A stretch of DNA of 15,515 nt from Campylobacterales bacterium (GTDB lineage: Bacteria; Campylobacterota; Campylobacteria; Campylobacterales; QNZT01). The position numbers were made by a program, and so were the translations under genes. Where the stretch lies: the NCBI GenBank assembly GCA_026985685.1, contig JALSQA010000095.1:1-15515 (forward strand). Direction: 5' to 3'. Position 1 is the first letter of the stretch. Each line of letters starts with the position of its first letter. The notes below the pieces were generated by a model. It worked only from the letters and a program-made list of their open reading frames with translations. It searched no databases and was not told the origin of the DNA. Shown here piece after piece: positions 7,143 through 14,151 of this stretch.

Positions 7143-8210
7143 TTATAACATAATTGGCATCACTACAGTGATAAAATCTTCACTTGTAAGTGTAAAAGGT
7201 AAAGTTGAATCATTATAGCTAAGTTTAAATTCATTTTGCTCTATATGTGCTAAAAAGTCCAGAATATAACGACTATTAACAGCTATAGCAATCTCTTCTG
7301 GTAAATTAGAAGTAAAAGAAAGTTCAGTTTTTGCTTCTACATTATCTTCATTTAAGCTTTCAAATAAAATTGCATCTTGTAAAAAAGTCATTTTTAATTC
7401 AACAGATATTGTAGAAATTTGTTTAAGATGATCAATCATTTTTTCACGATTTAATACTAATTCATATTTATACTCTTTAGGAATGATACGTTTGTAATCA
7501 GGATATTTTCCATTAATTAATTTTGTAAAAAATGTAAAATTCTCTGATTGTATAAGCAATGTATTTTCATCATAAAAGATCACCATATCATCAAAAAATA
7601 GTTTTTGTATTTCACTAATAGCTTTTTTAGGAATTATTAATGAAATTTCTGTTTCAAATTCTTTTGTTTGTGTTACGATTGCTAATCTTCTTGTATCAGT
7701 AGCAACAAAATGTATATTATTATCAACTAAATCTATAAGTGCTCCATTTAGTTCATATTTAGGATTATTTGTATCTATTGCAGGTGATATTTTTTTAATA
7801 GCATGTAAAAAATGTAAAGGTTGTATATTAAATTTTGATTTCTCTTCAAAAGAAGGGAAACTAGGATATTCCTGAGCATTATACATAGGTAGTTTAAATT
7901 TTGATTTTTCTTGTTCTATATGCAAATAGTTCTCTTGTGTTTTTAGTGTTATTTCACTATCTTTTAAAATTTTTATAATATCTAATAATTTTTTTCCATT
8001 TGCTGTTGCATTACCTGGTTGTTCTATTGTTACATTTTGAGAATACATAGCAATACCTATCTCATAATCAGTTGCTTTTATATCTAAGCGTTGATTACTT
8101 GCTTCAAATAATATGTGTGATGTTATTTGTGAGGGATCTTTTTTTTCTAAAAAGTTTTGTGTATTTATGAGTATATTTTCAAGTACATTTTTATTGATTT
8201 GAATAATCAT
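7143..8210 (-). CDS. dnaN: DNA polymerase III beta sliding clamp
   Basis: The beta clamp forms a dimeric ring on DNA and tethers the replicative and translesion polymerases, including presumably the Y-family enzyme in this window. The 355-residue length suits the three-domain clamp. Family segments include ATANGKKLLDIIK (about 64-76), IDLVDNNIHFVATDTRRLAIV (about 168-188, the domain 2 signature), LINGKYPDYKRIIP (about 231-244) and the C-terminal strand ending VVMPIML. It directly follows dnaA, as is standard, but a 120-base gap carrying origin elements separates them. AAGGA lies seven bases before the ATG. A TATAAT on the minus strand (8233-8228) is too close to the start to be a convincing promoter. 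Confidence 0.97.
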   Translation of the reverse strand: MIIQINKNVLENILINTQNFLEKKDPSQITSHILFEASNQRLDIKATDYEIGIAMYSQNVTIEQPGNATANGKKLLDIIKILKDSEITLKTQENYLHIEQEKSKFKLPMYNAQEYPSFPSFEEKSKFNIQPLHFLHAIKKISPAIDTNNPKYELNGALIDLVDNNIHFVATDTRRLAIVTQTKEFETEISLIIPKKAISEIQKLFFDDMVIFYDENTLLIQSENFTFFTKLINGKYPDYKRIIPKEYKYELVLNREKMIDHLKQISTISVELKMTFLQDAILFESLNEDNVEAKTELSFTSNLPEEIAIAVNSRYILDFLAHIEQNEFKLSYNDSTLPFTLTSEDFITVVMPIML

Positions 8211-8212
8211 GG

Positions 8213-8274
8213 ATTTTTCCTTTTATTATTATATTTTTTAGTTTTAGTAGTAGTGTTGGTGAATTAGTGAATAA
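8213..8274 (-). other. oriC: Origin unwinding region: DnaA boxes, DnaA-trios and A+T-rich tract (oriC2-like)
   Basis: On the minus strand, reading from 8274, there is TTATTCACT (8274-8266) and then TAATTCACC (8266-8258), two DnaA-box-like 9-mers with the TTCAC core. AACA follows, then CTA-CTA-CTA-AAA-CTA-AAA (8253-8236) and a pure A+T tract down to the dnaN ribosome binding site. Boxes followed by CTA-type triplets (3'-GAT on the other strand) and an A+T-rich segment match the basal unwinding system known in Bacillus subtilis and the downstream origin region of Helicobacter pylori. The motif is seen directly; its role as the melting site is inferred. Confidence 0.72.
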
Positions 8275-8326
8275 CTTCCATAGGTAAGTTTTTTTGGTAC
8301 TTTGGCAATAAATCGTATATATAATT

Positions 8327-8345
8327 TTATTCACAATGATTCACT
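8327..8345 (+). other. Two DnaA boxes spaced 10 bp, overlapping the dnaA stop codon
   Basis: TTATTCACA (8327-8335) is a perfect match to TTATNCACA, and TGATTCACT (8337-8345) keeps the TTCAC core exactly one helical turn away. They cover the dnaA stop codon (8331-8333). They face the boxes at 8258-8274 across about 50 bases and probably belong to the same downstream origin part. Confidence 0.55.
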
Positions 8346-9677
8346 TCTTTTATTATTTGCTGATGTTATTTTGTTTTTTAATTCTTCGACTTTAACGTTA
8401 AAATTTTCATCATTTTGTAATAATTGGTTAATTTTTTTCATAGCATGTGAAACAGCAGTATGATCTTTTAATCCAAAAAATTCTGCTAAGTCACGCATTC
8501 TTGTATCTGGTGTTAATGTTTTTGCCAAATATATACCAATTCTTCGGGCTTCTACTATAGGCTGGCTTCGTTTTTTTGATTTGATATCTGTTGGTTTTAT
8601 ATTTAATTCATGTGCAATAACTTTAATAATATCATTAAGAGATATATCGACAATTTGATCTTTAATTAAATCTTTCATTACATCTTCAGCAAAATCAAGA
8701 GTAATTTTTTTTGAAAGTAGGTTAGCATGAGCATTCAAATAGATTATTGCACTCTCTATTTCACGTATATTATCTTCCATGTGAGAAGCAATATAGTGTA
8801 TAACTTCATCATTTAGATATACATTATCTAATTCGCATTTCTTTTTGATAATAGAAATTTTAGTCTCAAGTCCGGGAGGTTGTACATCAGCCATTAATCC
8901 CCACTCAAAACGAGTTTTAAGCCTATCTTCAAAACCTGCAATTTTTTTAGGAGGTTTATCAGATGTGAGTACAATCTGTTTTTTTAAGTTGTGCAATTCA
9001 TTAAATGTGTGAAAAAATTCTTCTTGAGTCTGCTCTTTTTTACTCAAAAACTGTATATCATCTATTAACAAAAAATCACATTCACGATATTTTTGACGAA
9101 ATCTATCCATTGTATGATTTTTTAAATTATACAAAAAATCATTCAAAAACTGTTCACTTGTTGTATAAATAACAGTTTGATCTTGTGTAATTGCATAATT
9201 TCCAATAGCTTGTACTAAATGTGTTTTACCAAGTCCGCTTCCACCATAAATAAATAGAGGATTATACTGTTTTCCAGGCATTTTCGCTGCTGATTTTGCG
9301 GCAGCAAAGGCTAATTGATTGGAAGTTCCTACAATAAAATTTTCAAATGTAAAAGAGGTATTTAAAATAGTAGAAGAAGATTTGTTTTTTGTTGTTGATT
9401 GTTTTTGTTGTTGTACTGTTTTATTCACATGTGTTGTATTTGATTTTGTTTTTATTAATATTGCTTTTTTTTGTCCAGTTAGATTTTCAAAAATGTCAGC
9501 TATTTTATGTGCATATTTTGTTTGAATCCATTTTGCCAGCAATTGATTTGGTGTTGTAAATACGGCTGTATCTGATTTTGAACTGTTTTCATCATACGTT
9601 AGTGTTTTTATATATCTTGTATATTCATTTATGGATATATTATCTTTTAGGAGGGTTAAAACTTCATCAGCTAACAA
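8331..9677 (-). CDS. dnaA: Chromosomal replication initiator DnaA
   Basis: DnaA is the AAA+ initiator that binds origin boxes, melts DNA and helps load the helicase. It has 448 residues. Domain I (about 1-75) is followed by a short Gln/Lys/Thr-rich linker (80-105). The AAA+ core shows Walker A GGSGLGKT (145-152), Walker B LLIDDIQFL with Asp206-Asp207, the arginine-finger region TRFEWGL (Arg256) and sensor 2 NIREIESA (Arg305). Domain IV ends with the box-recognition signature DHTAVSHAMKKI (405-416). The start is TTG at 9677-9675: GGAGG lies six bases upstream and the reading LADEVLTLL fits domain I. A rare start codon behind a strong SD is often seen for dnaA. DnaA boxes in the leader suggest autoregulation. 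Confidence 0.98.
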   Translation of the reverse strand: MLADEVLTLLKDNISINEYTRYIKTLTYDENSSKSDTAVFTTPNQLLAKWIQTKYAHKIADIFENLTGQKKAILIKTKSNTTHVNKTVQQQKQSTTKNKSSSTILNTSFTFENFIVGTSNQLAFAAAKSAAKMPGKQYNPLFIYGGSGLGKTHLVQAIGNYAITQDQTVIYTTSEQFLNDFLYNLKNHTMDRFRQKYRECDFLLIDDIQFLSKKEQTQEEFFHTFNELHNLKKQIVLTSDKPPKKIAGFEDRLKTRFEWGLMADVQPPGLETKISIIKKKCELDNVYLNDEVIHYIASHMEDNIREIESAIIYLNAHANLLSKKITLDFAEDVMKDLIKDQIVDISLNDIIKVIAHELNIKPTDIKSKKRSQPIVEARRIGIYLAKTLTPDTRMRDLAEFFGLKDHTAVSHAMKKINQLLQNDENFNVKVEELKNKITSANNKRSESL

Positions 9678-9683
9678 AAAAGA

Positions 9684-9690
9684 CCTCCTT
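9684..9690 (-). promoter_or_regulatory. Strong ribosome binding site that fixes the dnaA TTG start
   Basis: Minus-strand AAGGAGG (9690-9684) is the strongest SD in the window. It lies six bases before TTG 9677-9675, and the nearby ATG in GATGAAG is out of frame. The SD directly abuts and shares one base (9690) with the DnaA box at 9690-9698, so initiator binding could touch the translation leader region. Confidence 0.8.
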
Positions 9691-9719
9691 TATTCACATG
9701 TAAACACTTCATGTGAATA
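9691..9719. repeat. Perfect 10-bp inverted repeat made of two DnaA boxes
   Basis: TATTCACATG (9691-9700) and CATGTGAATA (9710-9719) are exact reverse complements around a 9-base spacer, so two boxes point at each other just upstream of the dnaA ribosome binding site. The conserved bases extend past the box to ATG/CAT on the inner side. This suggests a paired DnaA site or operator. Confidence 0.7.
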
Positions 9720-9724
9720 TTTTA
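9719..9724 (-). promoter_or_regulatory. Possible dnaA -10 element inside a DnaA box
   Basis: Minus-strand TAAAAT (9724-9719, within TGATAAAAT) overlaps the box at 9712-9720 and would start transcription near 9712, giving a leader of about 35 bases. A competing candidate is GATAAT at 9736-9731. No clear -35 is seen. If correct, DnaA bound here would repress its own gene. Confidence 0.35.
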
Positions 9725-9869
9725 TCAAAAATTATCTAAAATAACTTTACAAAAGCTAGAATATCAGGCAATATATGTCAATGTGAATATTAAACAATAA
9801 AAGAACAAAAACACTTTCTCATGTGAATAAAAAAATATTTCATTTTTTAAATTAAAATTAAATAGATTT

Positions 9870-9875
9870 TATACT
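9870..9875 (+). promoter_or_regulatory. Possible ruvC -10 element
   Basis: TATACT on the plus strand would start transcription near 9882, with DnaA-box-like sites at and just after the start. An alternative is TAAAAT at 9902-9907, much closer to the gene. Neither has a clear -35. Confidence 0.3.
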
Positions 9876-9927
9876 CTTTCACATTGTGAAAAGTATGTGA
9901 ATAAAATGAATAATAAAAGAGGATAAT

Positions 9928-10392
9928 ATGATTATATTAGGTATAGACCCCGGTAGTATCAATTGTGGATATGCAATTTTAGAAAAAAATAAAAATAAAC
10001 TACTACTTTTAGAGGCAGGACTTATAAAGATTAAACAAAAAGTGTTACAAGATCAAATCATGGAGTTGGTTGAGGGGTTTGATTTGATTTTAAAAGATAA
10101 AGAGATAGATGAAGTAGCTATAGAAGATATATTTTATGCTTATAATCCAAAGAGTGTTATTAAACTTGCACAATTTCGCGGTGCATTGAGTTTGAAAGTA
10201 CTTCAGGAAATTGGAAATTTTAGTGAATATACTCCTTTACAGGTGAAAAAAGCAGTAACGGGAAATGGTAAAGCAAAAAAAGAACAGGTTGCTTTTATGG
10301 TTAAACGTATACTGGGGATAAAAAGAGATATAAAACCACTTGATATAACTGATGCTATTGCAGTAGCACTCACTCATGCACAGCGACTTTAG
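9928..10392 (+). CDS. ruvC: Holliday junction resolvase RuvC
   Basis: RuvC cuts Holliday junctions symmetrically together with RuvAB during recombination repair. It has 154 residues, the normal size. ILGIDPGSINCGYA holds catalytic Asp7; DEVAIEDIF holds Glu66; and PLDITDAIAVALTHA near the C terminus supplies Asp139 and Asp142, so the four acidic metal ligands are present. YNPKSVIKLAQFRGAL (72-87) and YTPLQVKKAVTGNGKAKKEQ (101-120) are the conserved dimer and DNA-contact segments. Its ATG has AGAGGA seven bases upstream. It is transcribed divergently from dnaA across the origin. ruvA and ruvB are not in view. Confidence 0.97.
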   Translation: MIILGIDPGSINCGYAILEKNKNKLLLLEAGLIKIKQKVLQDQIMELVEGFDLILKDKEIDEVAIEDIFYAYNPKSVIKLAQFRGALSLKVLQEIGNFSEYTPLQVKKAVTGNGKAKKEQVAFMVKRILGIKRDIKPLDITDAIAVALTHAQRL

Positions 10393-10447
10393 TATTATGT
10401 AAAAGTGTCGATTTAATGATAACAAATTAAAAAAAAGGATTTTTTAT

Positions 10448-11242
10448 ATGAAAAAAATAGTATTATCTTTGGCATTATTCTCATCATTAATACACGCAGA
10501 TATAGCTTATCAAGGGACATCAGTAGGAGCACAGGTCGGAATATTTGGTATTGGTGGTACCCTAAAAAGTAAAATTAGTGATACTTTGGCATTAAAAGCA
10601 GGTTTTGATACTTTTAAATTAAATGATTATGAAGTAGAAGATGATACAACAAAATATAATTTTGATTTGAAATTACAAGATTTTACATTGTTAGGTGATT
10701 ATCATCCCTGGGCTGGGTCTTTTAAATTAAGTGGAGGAATGATTATAAATAACAGTGTACTAGATGGTGATATCACTCCAAATACAAGAGGCAATGACAG
10801 AATAGAATTTGATTTTAATAATAAACATTATAGTTATGCAGTATCTGAATTGGGTTCAATTCAAACAAAAGTTGATTTTGATCCAGTAGCTCCATATGTA
10901 GGATTTGGATGGGATACATCATTTGATAAATTAGAAGGTTTTGGTTTTACTTTTGATTTGGGTGTAGCATACCAGGGAGCTGCACAGGCAACATATAAAT
11001 TAAAATATGGTGCTGCACTTGATACTGATAAGCGTATTGCAGAAGAGACAAAAGATTTACCAGATGGTCCTCAGAAAACTGCTATGATTAAACAAATTAC
11101 AAATGAAGTAAATAATAGAAAAAAAGAGATAGAAGATAGTATTAAAAAAGATCTTGATTCTGAAATGCTTTCTTTACAAGAAGAGTTAGATAAATATAAA
11201 TGGATGCCTTATATCGCTATAGGATTTAACTACAAATTTTAA
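10448..11242 (+). CDS. Outer-membrane beta-barrel-like protein, unknown role
   Basis: Residues 1-17 (ending SLIHA) form a Sec signal peptide with cleavage likely before Asp18. The mature 247 residues alternate polar and hydrophobic in strand-like segments, for example VGAQVGIFGIGG, LALKAGFDTF and GFGFTFDLGVAYQG, and end WMPYIAIGFNYKF. The terminal Phe with alternating aromatics is the usual outer-membrane assembly signal. VDFDPVAPYVGFGW (142-155) recalls a widespread uncharacterised OMP family whose last strand also follows an acidic helical stretch. Residues about 194-250 are highly charged (KKEIEDSIKKDLDSEM and flanks) and predicted to be helical or coiled-coil. They would sit between the last two strands, facing either the periplasm or the exterior. 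AAAAGGA lies eight bases before the ATG. Function unknown. Confidence 0.8.
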   Translation: MKKIVLSLALFSSLIHADIAYQGTSVGAQVGIFGIGGTLKSKISDTLALKAGFDTFKLNDYEVEDDTTKYNFDLKLQDFTLLGDYHPWAGSFKLSGGMIINNSVLDGDITPNTRGNDRIEFDFNNKHYSYAVSELGSIQTKVDFDPVAPYVGFGWDTSFDKLEGFGFTFDLGVAYQGAAQATYKLKYGAALDTDKRIAEETKDLPDGPQKTAMIKQITNEVNNRKKEIEDSIKKDLDSEMLSLQEELDKYKWMPYIAIGFNYKF

Positions 11243-11249
11243 ACTTTTT

Positions 11250-11286
11250 GGTATCCTTTTAAGTGAAAAACTCTTCAAAGGATACC
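11250..11286 (+). promoter_or_regulatory. Perfect hairpin sequestering the pepD ribosome binding site
   Basis: GGTATCCTTT (11250-11259) and AAAGGATACC (11277-11286) are exact reverse complements around a 17-base loop, and AAG 11261-11263 can pair with CTT 11273-11275 inside it. The 3' arm contains AAAGGA, the SD seven bases before ATG 11290. No T-run follows on the plus strand, so it is not a standard terminator. A translational on/off structure or an mRNA stability element is inferred. Confidence 0.6.
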
Positions 11287-11289
11287 AGC

Positions 11290-12558
11290 ATGCATGAAAT
11301 AATAAAATATTTTGAACAATTAACAAAAATTCCTCACTGTTCTCATAAAACAAAAGCTCTTGAAACATTTTTAGTAAATTTTGCCACACAAAGAGGCTAT
11401 GATACTCAAATAGATAATATTGGTAATATCTTAATAAGTAAAAATGATGCCAAAATATGCTTACAAGCACACTATGATATGGTTTGTGTTGGAAAAGCAC
11501 CACAGATAGATACCCAGATAGTAGATGGCTGGATGAGAGCAAAAGATTCAACATTAGGGAGTGATAATGGCATAGGGGTTGCTATGATGATGGCTTTGAT
11601 GGATGAGGGCAGGGCATGTGAATTTCTTTTTACAAATGATGAAGAGGTTGGTTTAATTGGTGCAAATGGGTTGAATTTTGAGTTGAAAAGTCAATATATG
11701 CTTAATCTTGATAGTGAAGATGAAGGGGAAGTTTATATTGGGTGTGCAGGTGGTGTGGATATATTTGCAGAAAAAACTTATATGCATGATTTATGTGAAA
11801 AACAATTTTATGAAATATCTATATCAAATTTACCAGGTGGACATTCAGGTGTGCAAATAGATGAAAATATTCCAAATGCTATTAAATTATTTGCACAATA
11901 TTGCCAAGATAAAGATATTAAAATTACAACAATAAAAGCGGGTGAAAGGATTAATTCTATACCTGCCAATCTAAAAGCAATTGTAGCAAGTGATGAAATA
12001 TTACCAATATGTGAAAATATAAATATAAAAAAAATAACAAAAAAATATGAAACAATCAAAAATAGCAAAGATTTAATATCTTTACTATGCAGTTTTTCAC
12101 ATGGTGTTATCAAGATGAATGAAACACTAGGTATTCCTGATCAAAGTATAAATTTAGCTCAACTTAGTTTAGAAAATGGTGTTTGCAGAATTTCAACTTC
12201 TGCAAGAGCTATGGATAATCACGGTTTGAGTAAAATTGAAAAAAATACCAGAGATTTTTTTCACAAATTTGGTTTTGATGTGAAAAGTGAGGGAAAATAC
12301 CCAGCCTGGAAACCAGAGGTAAATATATTTTCAAAAATAGTTGCAAAAGAAGTAGAAAAAATATTTAATCATGTAAGTTATAAAGCAATTCATGCAGGTT
12401 TAGAGTGTGCAGTTATCTCAAACTTGTATCCAAATATAAAAATAGCTTCTATTGGTCCAAATATTCTCTCCCCTCACTCTATCGGTGAGTGTGTTGAAAT
12501 TGCTTCTGTTCTAAAAGTATATGAAGTCGTTAAAAATGTGATAAATGAGTGTGAATAA
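11290..12558 (+). CDS. pepD: PepD-type metallopeptidase (aminoacyl-histidine dipeptidase, M20 family)
   Basis: PepD proteins are dizinc peptidases that cleave Xaa-His and other dipeptides in the cytoplasm. Counting from ATG 11290 gives 422 residues, against about 485 for E. coli PepD. Zinc-site motifs are LQAHYDMV (His61, Asp63), TLGSDNGIGVA (Asp92), FTNDEEVGLIGA (Glu118, Glu119), NLDSEDEGEV (Asp141) and AIHAGLE near the C terminus (His368). LPGGHSGVQID (181-191) is in the lid domain, and GPNILSPHSIGECVEI is the PepD-type tail. I chose ATG 11290 rather than GTG 11263 because AAAGGA is correctly placed for the ATG and the GTG has no SD and lies in the hairpin loop. The gene overlaps the next one by 14 bases. 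No export signal. Confidence 0.9.
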   Translation: MHEIIKYFEQLTKIPHCSHKTKALETFLVNFATQRGYDTQIDNIGNILISKNDAKICLQAHYDMVCVGKAPQIDTQIVDGWMRAKDSTLGSDNGIGVAMMMALMDEGRACEFLFTNDEEVGLIGANGLNFELKSQYMLNLDSEDEGEVYIGCAGGVDIFAEKTYMHDLCEKQFYEISISNLPGGHSGVQIDENIPNAIKLFAQYCQDKDIKITTIKAGERINSIPANLKAIVASDEILPICENINIKKITKKYETIKNSKDLISLLCSFSHGVIKMNETLGIPDQSINLAQLSLENGVCRISTSARAMDNHGLSKIEKNTRDFFHKFGFDVKSEGKYPAWKPEVNIFSKIVAKEVEKIFNHVSYKAIHAGLECAVISNLYPNIKIASIGPNILSPHSIGECVEIASVLKVYEVVKNVINECE

Positions 12559-13456
12559 AATGTTTTTAAAAATATCTATTTTATTCATTGGTATTTTATT
12601 TGCAGGCTGTAGTCAAAAAATTGCTAACACTTGGCAAAGTAAAATTGTAACAAATAGAGTAAATCAAGATATACCATTATATGTAGATATAAAAGGCAAA
12701 GGTAAACCTGTTGTATTGTTACATGGATTTGGTGCGAGTCATATAACTTTTAAGTATATCATTCCCAAACTTTCTAAACATTTCAAAACGTATGCTTTTG
12801 ATCTGAAAGGTTTTGGAAATTCACCTAAAGTGCAAGATGGATGTTATTCTGTTTATGACCAGGCAGTTATATTAGAAAAATATTTTTTAAAACATCATCT
12901 GAATAAAATCATATTAATAGGACACTCTTATGGTGGTGGAGTGGCTTTGGTGTTGGCACTGATGCATCCAGAAATGATAGATAAACTGGTTTTAATAGAT
13001 AGTGCTAGTTATGATCAACAATTGCCAAAACTTTTAAGATGGTTGCAAATTCCTATATTAGGTAAAGTTGGGTTTTTTATAATTCCTTCAAGTGTAGAAG
13101 TAAAAGAGTCGTATAAATATGCTTTTTATGATGATAATAAAATTCCCGAAGATATTGTAAAAGAGTATGCCAAAAACATGTATCTTCCTGGTGCAAAATC
13201 AGCTTATTGTATGGCAAGTGAATTATTAATACCCAAAGATATCAATAAAATATCTAAAGAGTATAAAAAAATAAAAATTCCTACGCTCATTATCTGGGGA
13301 GATAACGATATAGTGATACGCAAGGATAAAGCATATAGATTACATAAAGATATAAAAAATTCACAACTTCATATTATCCCTCAATGTGGACATATCCCAC
13401 AAGAAGAAAAACCTGTTCAAACTTTAAAGATATTAGAAAAGTTTATGTTACAATAA
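12545..13456 (+). CDS. Alpha/beta-hydrolase lipoprotein
   Basis: The 303-residue product starts with a lipoprotein signal: a hydrophobic segment ending LFAGC, lipidated Cys22, so it should sit on the periplasmic side of a membrane. The hydrolase domain shows VVLLHGFGAS (56-65, oxyanion-hole HG), FDLKGFGNS (85-93), nucleophile elbow GHSYGGG with Ser128, WGDNDIV with likely acid Asp255, and CGHIPQEE with His283, a complete Ser-Asp-His triad. The substrate cannot be read; esterase, lipase and C-C hydrolase relatives all share this fold. ATG 12545 overlaps the pepD end by 14 bases; a second Met at 12560 is possible and keeps the lipobox. The rhodanese gene follows after 17 bases, so the three look like one operon. 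Confidence 0.88.
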   Translation: MSVNKMFLKISILFIGILFAGCSQKIANTWQSKIVTNRVNQDIPLYVDIKGKGKPVVLLHGFGASHITFKYIIPKLSKHFKTYAFDLKGFGNSPKVQDGCYSVYDQAVILEKYFLKHHLNKIILIGHSYGGGVALVLALMHPEMIDKLVLIDSASYDQQLPKLLRWLQIPILGKVGFFIIPSSVEVKESYKYAFYDDNKIPEDIVKEYAKNMYLPGAKSAYCMASELLIPKDINKISKEYKKIKIPTLIIWGDNDIVIRKDKAYRLHKDIKNSQLHIIPQCGHIPQEEKPVQTLKILEKFMLQ

Positions 13457-13473
13457 ACTTTCAGGAGTTTGAC

Positions 13474-14151
13474 ATGAAAAAAGTATTATTAATATTATCT
13501 ATTTTAACACTATCTTTGTCTGCAAAAGAAAATATTCGTTCTTTGCAATATACTGGAGTAAAAGTAGAAATAGATAAAAAAGATTTATGGTTACTTAGAA
13601 GTAAGCCTGATAAATGTGAAAAAATTGCAATGACACCAAAAAATCTTTTTGGAAAAGATATGGTAGATGATAAAAAAATAGCCCCTGAATGTATCAAAAA
13701 AATAAGTTCTTTTTTAGGAAGTATACAGCCGATATCATTGGATCCTGAGATAAAAACAGCTGGAGAACTTGAAGTGCTTGCTTTTATCAAAAAAACTGAG
13801 CATGATAAACAAAAATATATTTTAGTTGATGCAAGAAAACCGCAATGGTATGAGTATCTGAGTATTCCAACTGCAATCAATATCCCATATAATGAAATTA
13901 AGTATGATGAAGATTTTCCAGAAGATCATAAAAAACTTTTAAAATTGTTAAATATTTCACAAAAAAAGTCTGGCTTTGATTTTTCAAATGCGAAAAATGT
14001 ATTACTCTTTTGTAATGGAAGTTGGTGCCTTCAATCAGCAAGAGCCATAAAAGCACTGGTGAAAATGGGTTATCCTAAAAAGAAAATATCATGGTATCGT
14101 GGTGGTTTACAAGATTGGATAGGGGTTGGATTCCCTGTTATAAAACCTTGA
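13474..14151 (+). CDS. Exported rhodanese-domain protein
   Basis: From ATG 13474 there are 225 residues, with a signal peptide ending LSLSA (cleavage after Ala17) that places it in the periplasm. Residues 18-100 form an unrecognised region with two Cys (48 and 73). The rhodanese domain follows: ILVDARKPQWYEYLSIPTA (116-134), INIPYNEI, then LLFCNGSWCLQSARA with catalytic Cys180 at the start of the active loop and a second Cys185, and WYRGGLQDWIGVGFPV at the end. Such domains transfer sulfane sulfur or bind phosphate-like groups; the exact role is unknown. I chose this start because AGGAG lies eight bases upstream and it yields a clean signal peptide, while the frame extends 30 codons further back into the preceding gene. 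Its last 14 bases overlap thyX tail to tail. Confidence 0.88.
   Translation: MKKVLLILSILTLSLSAKENIRSLQYTGVKVEIDKKDLWLLRSKPDKCEKIAMTPKNLFGKDMVDDKKIAPECIKKISSFLGSIQPISLDPEIKTAGELEVLAFIKKTEHDKQKYILVDARKPQWYEYLSIPTAINIPYNEIKYDEDFPEDHKKLLKLLNISQKKSGFDFSNAKNVLLFCNGSWCLQSARAIKALVKMGYPKKKISWYRGGLQDWIGVGFPVIKP

Larger units (their letters stand above)
9690..9904. other. oriC: Upstream origin part: DnaA-box cluster between ruvC and dnaA (oriC1-like)
   Basis: The 250-base gap 9678-9927 holds no gene. DnaA-box-like 9-mers are TTATTCACA 9690-9698 (+, perfect); ATATTCACA 9720-9712 (-); ATATTCACA 9790-9782 (-); TTATTCACA 9830-9822 (-, perfect); TCTTTCACA 9875-9883 (+); CTTTTCACA 9893-9885 (-); TTATTCACA 9904-9896 (-, perfect). 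The last two face the one at 9875 as TTTCACA-T-TGTGAAA (9877-9891). All keep the TTCAC core reported for epsilonproteobacterial DnaA. An A+T-only stretch (about 9842-9864) lies between boxes. The cluster also covers the divergent dnaA and ruvC promoters. Confidence 0.8.

Noticed and set aside
8228..8233. TATAAT on the minus strand as a dnaN promoter
   Set aside because: The start would fall in or next to the dnaN ribosome binding site; the motif is better explained as part of the A+T-rich unwinding tract.
9421..9429. Perfect TTATTCACA inside dnaA, and others inside gyrB (6246-6254) and the TerB-like gene (2799-2807)
   Set aside because: Single matches are expected in A+T-rich coding DNA (codons for Val-Asn-Lys and similar). 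Only the clustered intergenic sites are called as origin boxes, though the dnaA one could still bind DnaA.
11263..11289. GTG at 11263 as the pepD start
   Set aside because: No SD precedes it, it lies in the loop of the hairpin, and AAAGGA is correctly spaced for ATG 11290.
13384..13473. Upstream in-frame ATG at 13384 for the rhodanese gene
   Set aside because: It would lie deep inside the lipoprotein gene and bury the signal peptide; AGGAG with ATG 13474 is clearly better.
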